From Tessaracoccus sp. MC1679 (GTDB taxonomy: Bacteria > Actinomycetota > Actinomycetes > Propionibacteriales > Propionibacteriaceae), in NCBI RefSeq assembly GCF_014164775.1, contig NZ_JACJGB010000006.1, forward strand, positions 1 through 64,000: 64,000 bases of DNA. Direction: 5' to 3'. Positions within the stretch are counted from its first letter, which is position 1. Every line of letters begins with the position of its first letter. The position numbers and the translations under genes are program-made. Below, in pieces: positions 19,316-26,874 of this stretch. The notes beneath the pieces are model-generated. The model saw nothing but the letters and a program-made list of their open reading frames with translations. It searched no databases and was not told the DNA's origin.

Positions 19316-21819
19316 TCGACCTGCGGCGGCTGGAGGCAGCCCTGCGCAGCGACGATTCCGCCGCTGTCGCCTCGGCGTTCACCGGCGCCTCCGAGGCGGA
19401 TCGAAAGCAGGTCCGCCCGTTCCTTCGCGCTCTGCAGAAGGAGCGCTCCGAGTACTGGCGCACCGGACGCCGACCGGCGCGACCGGTGGGGGAATTCGCC
19501 CTTGACACCGCGCGGCTCGCCACCACGCCGTCGGCGGAGGGTGCGGCGAGCGTGCTGCGCGGGGGCGACCACCCGGTCCGCACTCAGGTCATCCTGGAGC
19601 GGCGGGTGAGCTGGCTGCCGAAGCTTCTCGTTCTGCTGACCACCGTGAGCGTGAGCGCCGAGACTGGGCGCGCGGAGGTGCCGTGGCAGGTGGTCGACGC
19701 GCTGCTGGACCGCTGCGGCCTCAGCCACCTGGACACGCCGGACTACGCCTTGAACTATCTGCGGAGGCAGGATCCGCGGCTCGACGCCGCGGCGCAGCTC
19801 GCCGTCGATCCCGCGCTGCCACACCTGCTGCTGCGCGCCCTTGAGTCGGATCGCCTGCACGACGCAGTCGTGGCCGACTGGGTGAATCCCCACGCCAAGG
19901 GCCGGGAGCGGCGCTGGGCCGAGATCGCCGCGGCCTGGGCCGCCTGGGGCGCGCTGGACCGCGCCGAGCTGCACCGTCGGGTGGTCGCCGCCCTGATCCG
20001 CGGCGGGATGCAGCCGCACCTGCGCGTTCTGGTGTGGATCCTCGAGGAGTTGGCTCCTGACCCCGCTGAGCTGCGCCCCCTGCTGCGCGACTATCTGGCA
20101 CTCCTGGACAGTCGGCAGGGATTCGTCGCCGCTCGCGCCCTGCGGTCGGTCCGAGCCATGGACGCGGAGGAGCACCTCGTCGCCGCGACACTCACCGACG
20201 CGTGTGCCCGACTGCTGTCCCGCGCGGACACCTCGCTGCCCCAGGCGGCGCTCTCCTGGCTGCGGCTCCTCGCGGCACGGGAGCCGGCAGCCGTCTCGGA
20301 GGTCGTTCGAGCGGCCACTCTCGGACTGGGCCACCCCAAGCGGGCCGTCCAGGAAAAGGCTCTCGCGCTCATCGAGCACCTGGGCCCCGTCGACGACGCC
20401 TCATCCGCGGAGGTGGCGTGGGCCTTGGAGGGCGTGGACGCGACGGTGCGCGGCGCCACGGTGCGCGCGTCCGACCTGCTCCCGGAGCGGCCGCCGCTCC
20501 CCGCCTGCCCGCCTCTTGAGCCTGTGACCTCCGGCGATGAGCTGGTGGACCTTGCTCGGCGCATCGCGAGCGTGGAGGGGCGCTTCGGCGACGACGAGCG
20601 CCTCCTCAATGGCGTCGCCGCGTTCGGCGCCCGGCTCACCCGGGAGCAGAGGGCGGAGCTCTCGCAGCACCGTCCCGGCTGGGGGCTGACCGATCTCCTC
20701 ATCGACGGCCTCACCAGACCGGCACCCGGCCTCCTCGGGAGGCTCCTGGGTTCCGTGCCTGGCACGCGACGCAACGGAATCACGCGAGGACAGGGCGAGC
20801 GGGCCGACGACGTCCTGGCCGCCGTCCGCGCCGGCACGTCCGCGCCGTTGGTGTCGTTCCCCCGGGACGCCTCCGGCCTGGTCGACCCTGACGCCGTGAT
20901 CGCGGGCCTCGAGCGTGCGCTGTCCGAGCGGCGCCGGGTCCCCGCCACCGACCTGGAGGTCGCCTGGCTCCGGCTCCCCCTGAATCACTCCGCCGACCTG
21001 GCCCCCCGGATCGCGGCTGTGGGCGGCCCCGATGCGGCGTGGCTGTCGGCGCAGCTGGGGCACAAGCTGGAGCCTCCGGTCCTGGCTCTGCAGAACGTCC
21101 AGCGGGAACGCGGCGCCGGTGAGGAAGTCCGCCTGAGAGGTTCCTGGCCCGGGGCGAGGGGGCGCGGCGGAAAGGTGCTGGCCAGTTGGGGGGACCTGCC
21201 GGCACTGGACAGGTACGACCTGTCGACGCAGCTGCCCGAGGTGGCGCTCTTCCCCACACAGCGGGAGTTGCTCGCCGCGTATCTCCTCCGCACCGTCGCC
21301 TTCTGGATGGGCGACCAGACCCCAGCGCTGGCCCTCCTCCCCCACCAGCAGGGGCCGACCGGTCCCGTGACGGCAACGCTGCTCGCCCTGGGCGCGTCGA
21401 GCGATCAGATCCCGGCCCGGGCTGGAGCCATCGACGCCACCCTGGGCCTGCTGGCGAGGGGGCAGCTCACAGGCGACGCGGCGGGCGCCGCCTGGGCGAG
21501 GCTCGTCCCCCATCACCAGGTCAAGCTGCCTCGCTGGCACGCACACCTGCGCGACGTGGCGGGCTCCAGCGTCGCCGGAAACGAGTACGTCTGGGACGTG
21601 CTCCGGCAGGTGCTCGCGCTCGGGCTCCCCACAGGCCTCGCGAAACGTGCCGGGGCGGCGGACCTGGTGGGCCTGGCTGCGGAGGCTGCGCTGGCCATCG
21701 GTGCAGGAGGCGAGGTTCCCGGGCTGGACGAGGTGGCCGAACGCCCGGGTCGAAGCCGAATCGCCACAGAGGCGCGGCGCCTGCGCGACGTCCTCCGTGG
21801 CGGCACAGGCGCCGGCTAG
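19312..21819 (+). CDS. DUF6493-like helical-repeat protein
   Basis: 835 residues from ATG 19312, overlapping the SWIM gene by four bases. It is rich in leucine, alanine and arginine helices with repeated HEAT-like character (for example LLRDYLALLDSRQGFVAARALRS and AVQEKALALIEHLG, both mid-protein), suggesting an alpha-solenoid scaffold. There is no nucleotide-binding, nuclease or membrane motif. The family call is from its pairing with the SWIM protein and general sequence style and is less certain than the pairing itself. Its TAG stop shares the tetranucleotide CTAG (21816-21819) with the stop of the convergent ecfT. Confidence 0.65.
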   Translation: MIDLRRLEAALRSDDSAAVASAFTGASEADRKQVRPFLRALQKERSEYWRTGRRPARPVGEFALDTARLATTPSAEGAASVLRGGDHPVRTQVILERRVSWLPKLLVLLTTVSVSAETGRAEVPWQVVDALLDRCGLSHLDTPDYALNYLRRQDPRLDAAAQLAVDPALPHLLLRALESDRLHDAVVADWVNPHAKGRERRWAEIAAAWAAWGALDRAELHRRVVAALIRGGMQPHLRVLVWILEELAPDPAELRPLLRDYLALLDSRQGFVAARALRSVRAMDAEEHLVAATLTDACARLLSRADTSLPQAALSWLRLLAAREPAAVSEVVRAATLGLGHPKRAVQEKALALIEHLGPVDDASSAEVAWALEGVDATVRGATVRASDLLPERPPLPACPPLEPVTSGDELVDLARRIASVEGRFGDDERLLNGVAAFGARLTREQRAELSQHRPGWGLTDLLIDGLTRPAPGLLGRLLGSVPGTRRNGITRGQGERADDVLAAVRAGTSAPLVSFPRDASGLVDPDAVIAGLERALSERRRVPATDLEVAWLRLPLNHSADLAPRIAAVGGPDAAWLSAQLGHKLEPPVLALQNVQRERGAGEEVRLRGSWPGARGRGGKVLASWGDLPALDRYDLSTQLPEVALFPTQRELLAAYLLRTVAFWMGDQTPALALLPHQQGPTGPVTATLLALGASSDQIPARAGAIDATLGLLARGQLTGDAAGAAWARLVPHHQVKLPRWHAHLRDVAGSSVAGNEYVWDVLRQVLALGLPTGLAKRAGAADLVGLAAEAALAIGAGGEVPGLDEVAERPGRSRIATEARRLRDVLRGGTGAG

Positions 21820-22439
21820 GCCCCGTCGTCGGGGAGGCCCCTGGCGTGGAGGGCTTCGCCTGTGCGCTCCGCGTAGGCCACGGCCCCCACCACCACCGGG
21901 GTCAGCAGCAGGGCCGGATTGCGGTCCCGGCCGCGGGCGCGGGCGGCGTCGCGCGCGTCGTCGATGGAGCCGATGAGGTACGGCACTGAGCGGATCATCA
22001 GGGCGACGGCAAGAGCCACCTGCTGCGGGTCGATCCGCAGCCACCGCACCGGGGCGAGGCCGCGGGCCAGCGCGTCCATCAACACCGGGGTGGAGGTGGT
22101 GAGGGTGAGCATCCGCGCAGCCAGGACGGCGACGAGGATGTTGCCGGACTGCACCACCGCCGCTGTCGGATTGAGCGAGATCAGGTGGTAGGCCGCCATC
22201 ACGGCGAGCAGCATCCAGAGCACCCACCCGATCCGCAGCGCCCGCACGGGCGTGATGCCCGAGGTCCACAGCAGCCCCAGCACCACCGCCAGAGCGGCGG
22301 CCGTCACCCACCATGTGCCGGCAGCCAGCGGAGGGATGGTCACCGCGAGAAGAAGCAGGTACTTGGCCCCCGTGCCGAGCCGGAACAACCAGCCCTCCCC
22401 TGGCTCGTAGAGCCCCAGTAAGGACGCGTGCGCGTTCAC
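21816..22439 (-). CDS. ECF transporter transmembrane subunit EcfT (BioN-like)
   Basis: 207 residues with four or five membrane segments. The two coupling-helix motifs typical of EcfT are present near the C-terminus (DAARARGRD and GEALHARGL), which contact the ATPase. It is the third gene of a bioY-ATPase-ecfT operon, with an ATGA overlap to the ATPase gene, so it is the T component of a dedicated biotin importer. BioN would be the biotin-specific name. Confidence 0.88.
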   Translation of the reverse strand: MNAHASLLGLYEPGEGWLFRLGTGAKYLLLLAVTIPPLAAGTWWVTAAALAVVLGLLWTSGITPVRALRIGWVLWMLLAVMAAYHLISLNPTAAVVQSGNILVAVLAARMLTLTTSTPVLMDALARGLAPVRWLRIDPQQVALAVALMIRSVPYLIGSIDDARDAARARGRDRNPALLLTPVVVGAVAYAERTGEALHARGLPDDGA

Positions 22440-23131
22440 ACCACCACCGCCTCGTAGGCCGCGAGCGCCTCGGCGGGGACTCCGTCGGCCACGACGCGGC
22501 CCTCGTGCACCACGATCACCCGGTCCGCATCGGCGGCGATGTCGAGGTCGTGGGTGGAGAAGATGATCTGTTGACCCAGCTCGGCGAAGGTCCTGCGCAG
22601 CTCCCGCCGGTTGCGGAGGTCGAGGAGGGTGGTGGGTTCGTCGGCGACGAGGATCGACGGCTCGACTGCCAGCACGCTGGTCAGCGCCACCAACTGGCGC
22701 TCTCCACCGCTGAGGTCGTAGATGCTCTGGTGCGCCAGGTGCCCCAGCCCACGGGCGTCAAGCATCTCCTGCGCGCGGCGGTTCCGCTCGGCCCGACCCC
22801 TGATCCGGCCACGGAGGCTGAGCTCGACGTCCTCGATGGGCGTCGACATCAGCAGTTGGGCGAGCGGATCGGTGAAGACGAAACCGACCCGCGCACGCAC
22901 CGCCCTGGCGTCCTTGACCGTGTCCAGGCCGTCGACGGTGACCGTGCCCACCGTCGGACGCCGGAGGCCGTTGAGCAGACGCAGCAGGGTGGACTTCCCC
23001 GATCCGTTGGCGCCGACCAGCGCGATGCGCGGCTCGGCGAGGTCGAGGGTGACGGGATGGAGGAGCACGCGGTCGGCGTCGCCCCGGCGCACGGCCGGGA
23101 TGACGACGGTGACCCCGCGCAGGCTGATCAT
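22436..23131 (-). CDS. ECF transporter ATPase (BioM-like)
   Basis: 231 residues from ATG 23131, overlapping the bioY stop (ATGA). A longer open frame continues upstream out of frame with bioY and is not used. Walker A is GANGSGKSTLLRLL near residue 40. The Q-loop region FTDPLAQLL, signature LSGGERQLVAL, Walker B SILVADEPTTLLD and switch histidine STHDLD are all present. It is a single ATPase, likely a homodimer (A2), powering the BioY-EcfT importer. Confidence 0.9.
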   Translation of the reverse strand: MISLRGVTVVIPAVRRGDADRVLLHPVTLDLAEPRIALVGANGSGKSTLLRLLNGLRRPTVGTVTVDGLDTVKDARAVRARVGFVFTDPLAQLLMSTPIEDVELSLRGRIRGRAERNRRAQEMLDARGLGHLAHQSIYDLSGGERQLVALTSVLAVEPSILVADEPTTLLDLRNRRELRRTFAELGQQIIFSTHDLDIAADADRVIVVHEGRVVADGVPAEALAAYEAVVV

Positions 23132-23718
23132 CGGCCGAGCAGCCTCGGGAATGCCTTGTGCACGGCGAACGCGATGACGGCGGCAACGATTCCCTTGAGG
23201 ATGTCGCCGGGCCAGAAGGCCAGGTCGCTCAGCCAGATCTCGCCGATGGGCTTGCCGACCGCGCGCGCGATGCCCGCCACGCCGAGCGGCCAGATGATCA
23301 GCACCCGGGCGGCGAAGACACCGAGGAAGAACAGCACGGGCGTCCACCTGCTCAGACCGCGGCGGACCGCCCACTGGGCGACGAGGCCCACCGCGAACGT
23401 CGAGAACAGGAAGGCCACGAGGTAGCCGCCGGTGGGGCCGACCAGCACGGCGAGGCCGGCGCGCCCCCCGGAGAAGACCGGCAGCCCCGCGAGGCCGACC
23501 AGCAGGTACAGCCCAACCGCGGCGGCGCCGCGCCAGGCCCCGAGGCAGAGCCCGGCAAGCGCCACGCCGAGCGTCTGCAGCGTGATGGGCACGCCCAGGC
23601 TGCCGATCGGGATGGGCGGTGTCAGCGCGAGGGCCGCGATCAGCGCCGCGAAGACGGCGACGTAGGCGAGGTCCGCCGGGGCGAAGCTGCGGACAGTTGG
23701 TGCGGTGGTGGCGCTCAT
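23128..23718 (-). CDS. bioY: biotin transporter BioY (S component)
   Basis: 196 residues from ATG 23718 (MSATTAPTVRSFAPADLAYV). About six membrane segments. BioY motifs include PIPIGSLGVPITLQTLGV near residue 45, FSGGRAGLAVLVGPTGGYL in the middle, and a glycine/arginine-rich loop. It binds biotin and passes it through the ECF module encoded by the next two genes, with ATGA overlaps throughout. A BioQ-like palindrome lies 44 bp upstream of the start, so expression is probably repressed when biotin is plentiful. Confidence 0.93.
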   Translation of the reverse strand: MSATTAPTVRSFAPADLAYVAVFAALIAALALTPPIPIGSLGVPITLQTLGVALAGLCLGAWRGAAAVGLYLLVGLAGLPVFSGGRAGLAVLVGPTGGYLVAFLFSTFAVGLVAQWAVRRGLSRWTPVLFFLGVFAARVLIIWPLGVAGIARAVGKPIGEIWLSDLAFWPGDILKGIVAAVIAFAVHKAFPRLLGR

Positions 23719-23761
23719 GAAGGGCTCCTGTGGTGAGGTGTCGCCCCATCCTGCATCAGAG

Positions 23762-23778
23762 TTTGAACGTTGTTCAAA
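23762..23778. promoter_or_regulatory. BioQ-like operator upstream of bioY
   Basis: TTTGAAC-GTT-GTTCAAA is a perfect 7-bp inverted repeat with a 3-bp centre. It resembles the TGAAC-N3-GTTCA-type motif bound by BioQ, the TetR-family biotin repressor of actinobacteria. It lies between the bioY start (23718) and the uvrC stop (23784), where the bioY promoter must be. Being AT-rich in a GC-rich window adds weight. The regulator gene itself is not in the window. Confidence 0.75.
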
Positions 23779-23783
23779 TCGGC

Positions 23784-25703
23784 TCACGTCTCGGTCACCT
23801 CGCCGGTGGTGAGATTGATGGCCTCGCCGCCCGTATCGGCCACCGCCGCCTTGACGGTGAGCGCAAGCCGGGGTCCGAATCCGGGGACGGCGGCGATCTC
23901 GTCGACGCTGGCCTGCCGCAGCTTGCGCAGACTTCCGAAGTACGTGAGGAGCGCTTTGCGGCGCAGCTCGCCCAGGCCCGGAACGTCGTCGAGGACGGAT
24001 TCGACGACCTGCTTGGCCCGTCGCGACCGGTGGTGGGTGATCGCGAACCTGTGGGCCTCGTCGCGCAGCCTCTGGAGGAGGTAGAGCCCCTCCGACGCCC
24101 GGGGCAGGATCACCGGGTACTCCTCCCCCGGCACCCACACCTCCTCGAGCCGCTTGGCCAGGCCGCAGAGCGCGATCTCACCGTCGAGCCCCGCCGCGGC
24201 CAGCGCGGCCGCGGCGGCGTTGACCTGCGGGAGGCCGCCGTCGACCACGATGAGCGCCGGAGGATAGGAGAACTTCGCCGCCTCGCCCGTGGTGGCGTCC
24301 ACCTTGACCTCCGAGGCGCGGTCGTCGACCAGGCGGCGGAGCCTCCGCTGAAGCACCTCGCTGATGGCCGCCACGTCGTTGGAGCCCTCGAAACTCTTGA
24401 TGATGAACCGCCGGTACTGGCTCGTGCGGGGAAGCCCGTCCTCGAACACCACCATCGAGCCCACCACCTCCTCGCCCATGGTGTGGGAGATGTCGTAGCA
24501 CTCGATGCGCAGGGGCGGCTCGGACAGCCCGAGGGCGTCGGCGATCTCGTCGAGAGCCATGTTGCGGGTCGTGAGGTCTGAGGCGCGCCGGAGTTTGGCC
24601 TGGGCGAGCGCCATCTCCGCGTTCCTCACCGCCGTGTCCAGCAGCGCCCGCCTGTCGCCGCGGAGGGGGACCTTGATGCTGACGCGCGCCCCGCGCCGCG
24701 CGCTCAGGTGCTCGACGAGGGTGTCCTCGGCCTCCACGGAGGTGAGGATGTGCGGCGGGATCTCAAGGTCGTCGGTGTAGACCTGCTCGAGGAACACCTC
24801 CAGCAGCTCTGTGAGCTCCGTGTCGTCGGCGCGGTCCGCGATCCAGCCGCGCTCCCCCAGGATGCGCCCGTCGACGACGTGGAAGACCTGCACCGCCACC
24901 TGCTGCCCGTCGTCGGCGAACCCGACGATGTCCGCACGGGTGCCGTCGGCCAGCACCACCGAGTTCTTCTCCTGCACCCGCTTGAGCGCCCCCAGCGAAT
25001 CCCGCAGGACCGCCGCCCGCTCGAAGTTGAGCTCGGCGGACGCCGCGTACATGTCGCGCTCGATCCGGCCGATGATGCCACCGGTGTTTCCGCCCATGAA
25101 GGAACAGAAGTCCTCCGCCACGGCCCTGTGCTCCTCTGCAGAGACCCGCCCCACGCAGGGCGCCGAACACTTGCCGATGTCTCCCAGCAGGCACGGCCTG
25201 CCCGAGGAACGGGCGCGGTTGAACACGCCCTGGGTGCAGGAGCGCATGGGGAAGACGCGCAGGAGAAGGTCCACCGTCTCCCGGATGGCCCAGGCCTGGC
25301 CGAAGGGCCCGAAGTAGCGGGTGCCGCGCTTCTTGGCACCGCGGCCCACGAAGACGCGCGGGTACTCGTCGCTCATGGTGACCGCGAGCCACGGGTAGGA
25401 CTTGTCGTCGCGGTACTTGACGTTGAACCGCGGGTCGAACTGCTGGATCCAGGTGTACTCGAGCTGGAGCGCCTCGAGCTCGTTGGCCACCACGGTCCAC
25501 TCCACCTTGGCGGCTGTGCGGACCATGGTCTGAGTGCGGAAGTGCAGCGCCGACGGGTCAGCGAAGTACGAGTTGAGGCGTTGGCGCAGGTTCTTGGCCT
25601 TGCCAACGTAGATGACATTGCCGAACGCGTCGAAGAATCGGTAGACCCCGGGACCTGTGGGAATGCTGCCCTGTGGGGGGCGATAGCTCGCGGGATCGGC
25701 CAT
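23784..25703 (-). CDS. uvrC: excinuclease ABC subunit C
   Basis: 639 residues from ATG 25703 ([23 protein letters not shown]). The longer open frame runs over the Rieske gene and is rejected. It has an N-terminal GIY-YIG nuclease (GVYRFF, then [14 protein letters not shown]), a cysteine-rich segment [16 protein letters not shown], a UvrB-binding UVR motif, and a C-terminal RNase H-like nuclease ([28 protein letters not shown]) followed by helix-hairpin-helix ([18 protein letters not shown]). It makes both incisions in nucleotide excision repair after UvrA/UvrB loading. Confidence 0.97.
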   Translation of the reverse strand: MADPASYRPPQGSIPTGPGVYRFFDAFGNVIYVGKAKNLRQRLNSYFADPSALHFRTQTMVRTAAKVEWTVVANELEALQLEYTWIQQFDPRFNVKYRDDKSYPWLAVTMSDEYPRVFVGRGAKKRGTRYFGPFGQAWAIRETVDLLLRVFPMRSCTQGVFNRARSSGRPCLLGDIGKCSAPCVGRVSAEEHRAVAEDFCSFMGGNTGGIIGRIERDMYAASAELNFERAAVLRDSLGALKRVQEKNSVVLADGTRADIVGFADDGQQVAVQVFHVVDGRILGERGWIADRADDTELTELLEVFLEQVYTDDLEIPPHILTSVEAEDTLVEHLSARRGARVSIKVPLRGDRRALLDTAVRNAEMALAQAKLRRASDLTTRNMALDEIADALGLSEPPLRIECYDISHTMGEEVVGSMVVFEDGLPRTSQYRRFIIKSFEGSNDVAAISEVLQRRLRRLVDDRASEVKVDATTGEAAKFSYPPALIVVDGGLPQVNAAAAALAAAGLDGEIALCGLAKRLEEVWVPGEEYPVILPRASEGLYLLQRLRDEAHRFAITHHRSRRAKQVVESVLDDVPGLGELRRKALLTYFGSLRKLRQASVDEIAAVPGFGPRLALTVKAAVADTGGEAINLTTGEVTET

Positions 25704-25734
25704 GCGCGCAAGTGTAGGTGCGTAGGCTGAGGCC

Positions 25735-26124
25735 ATGAACACGCGGAGAGAGCTGATCGCCGGCGGCGCCGCCATCGCCGCTGCCCTCCTGGCCGGATGT
25801 GCGGCGGATGAGACGTCGTCCAGCTCGGCCCCCGCCGACGAGGTGACGGTGGCCAAGGATTCGGTGCCAGTCGGCGGCGGCCTCGTGCTCGACGGCGGGT
25901 TCGTCGTCACCCAGCCCGAGGAGGGCTCGTACTTCGCCTTCTCGTCGCGCTGCACGCATCAGGGCTGCACGGTCTCCGACGTGCGCGACGACGGCATCTT
26001 CTGCAAGTGCCACGGCTCGCTGTTCGCGCTCCTCGACGGCACTCCGCTTCAGGGCCCGGCCACGGACCCGCTGGTGCGCGCCACCCTCACCGAATCGGGC
26101 ACCGACCTGATCGTCACCGCCTGA
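25735..26124 (+). CDS. Rieske [2Fe-2S] lipoprotein
   Basis: 129 residues. It starts with a lipoprotein signal, [22 protein letters not shown], with the acylated cysteine at residue 22, then a serine-rich linker and a small Rieske domain. The cluster ligands are C and H in CTHQGC and C and H in CKCHGS, so the cluster site is complete. It is much shorter than cytochrome bc1 Rieske proteins and resembles the small secreted Rieske proteins of actinobacteria whose electron partner is unknown. It diverges from uvrC with 31 bp between starts and has no redox gene beside it. Confidence 0.87.
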   Translation: MNTRRELIAGGAAIAAALLAGCAADETSSSSAPADEVTVAKDSVPVGGGLVLDGGFVVTQPEEGSYFAFSSRCTHQGCTVSDVRDDGIFCKCHGSLFALLDGTPLQGPATDPLVRATLTESGTDLIVTA

Positions 26125-26154
26125 CCCGACGCGGCAGACCGGGAATACCCCCGC

Positions 26155-26203
26155 GCTGTCGGGGTTGGGACGCCCTGCGAGCCGATCGACGGGGTCCGAC
26201 AGC
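26155..26203. repeat. 8-bp hairpin after the Rieske gene
   Basis: GCTGTCGG (26155-26162) and CCGACAGC (26196-26203) are perfect inverted repeats separated by 33 nt. It may terminate the Rieske transcript. It is the first of several inverted repeats filling 26125-26874, a 750-bp stretch in which I see no credible gene. Confidence 0.5.
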
Positions 26204-26209
26204 CTAAAT

Positions 26210-26318
26210 GTCACTTCTGGTGTCGACTACGGCACCACCTCTAACGTTTAGCGGGAGGAAGTTGGAGGCAAGGGCGCTAACCGTCACTTCTGGTGTCGAC
26301 TACGGCACCAGAAGTGAC
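26210..26318. repeat. 28-bp direct repeat, second copy completed into a palindrome
   Basis: A 28-bp sequence beginning GTCACTTCTGGTG occurs at 26210-26237 and again at 26283-26310. In the second copy the continuation makes a perfect 13-bp stem: GTCACTTCTGGTG at 26283-26295 and CACCAGAAGTGAC at 26306-26318, with a 10-nt loop. The first copy keeps only the 5' arm and the start of the 3' arm (CACCA), so it looks like a broken version of the second. Origin unknown; a mobile-element remnant or protein-binding site is possible. Confidence 0.8.
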
Positions 26319-26563
26319 AGCCAGGCGACAGCGACAGCTGCGGGGCACATTGGAAGACGACGCGAGGGTGAAGGACGGCAGCGTTGGCGCCTGCGGTAAG
26401 TCTGGCCGCCCGCGCAACAGCGCCGGCGGCTGAACCCAGGGCAGGCGGCTCCGGGGCGCCTGCGATCTAGCGCAGGCGCCGGGACACAAGCCAGGCGACT
26501 CAACGCAAGACAGGCGCCGAGACATAAGCCAGGCGACTAAACGCAAGACATAAGCCAGGCGAC
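26319..26563. repeat. short direct repeats (AGCCAGGCGAC)
   Basis: AGCCAGGCGAC occurs at 26319, 26489, 26527 and 26553. The last three are embedded in a longer shared context (ACA.AAGCCAGGCGAC followed by AAACGCAAGAC-like sequence), with the last two 26 bp apart. The copies are imperfect and the spacings irregular, so this is not a CRISPR array. No gene is seen here. Confidence 0.65.
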
Positions 26564-26578
26564 GAGACGGGGACAGCA

Positions 26579-26691
26579 GGACGGCGGGTGGTGGGGGCCG
26601 GGGCAGGTTGGGTGGGCGTTGATGACGGCGCGGCAGCGCGAAGCGCCGCCGCCGGCATCATGGGCGGCCCGGCCCCCACCACCCGCCGTCC
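26579..26691. repeat. 24-bp perfect inverted repeat (large hairpin)
   Basis: The 24 bp at 26579-26602 (starting GGACGGCGGGTGG) are exactly complementary to 26668-26691 (ending CCACCCGCCGTCC). The 65 nt between can also pair partly around GATG...CATC and GGCGCGGC...GCGCCGCC, so the whole 113-nt segment could fold into one long hairpin or a DNA cruciform. Confidence 0.85.
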
Positions 26692-26713
26692 AACCCGACC
26701 CCGCGCCAACCTC

Positions 26714-26866
26714 GGGTCCCATCGTTCAATGTCGCGAAGCCCCTCGCGGTTCCTGTTCCTCCAGAACGATGGCCGGGAGCCCTGGGGCATCGAGAGCCGA
26801 TCTGGAGGAACAGCAACCGCGGGCAGGGCGGGCGCCCCAACCAGATGCGCTGGACGATGGGAACCC
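26714..26866. repeat. nested inverted repeats next to the uvrA 3' end
   Basis: The outer arms are GGGTCCCATCGT (26714-26725) and ACGATGGGAACCC (26854-26866, one bulged base). The inner arms are 20 bp, 26745-26764 and 26802-26821, starting CGCGGTTCCTG and CTGGAGGAACAG, with one mismatch. The innermost arms are CGATG/CATCG. The stem ends 8 bp before the uvrA stop, so it could also work as the uvrA terminator, but it is far larger than needed. Confidence 0.8.
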
Positions 26867-26874
26867 AGGGCTCC

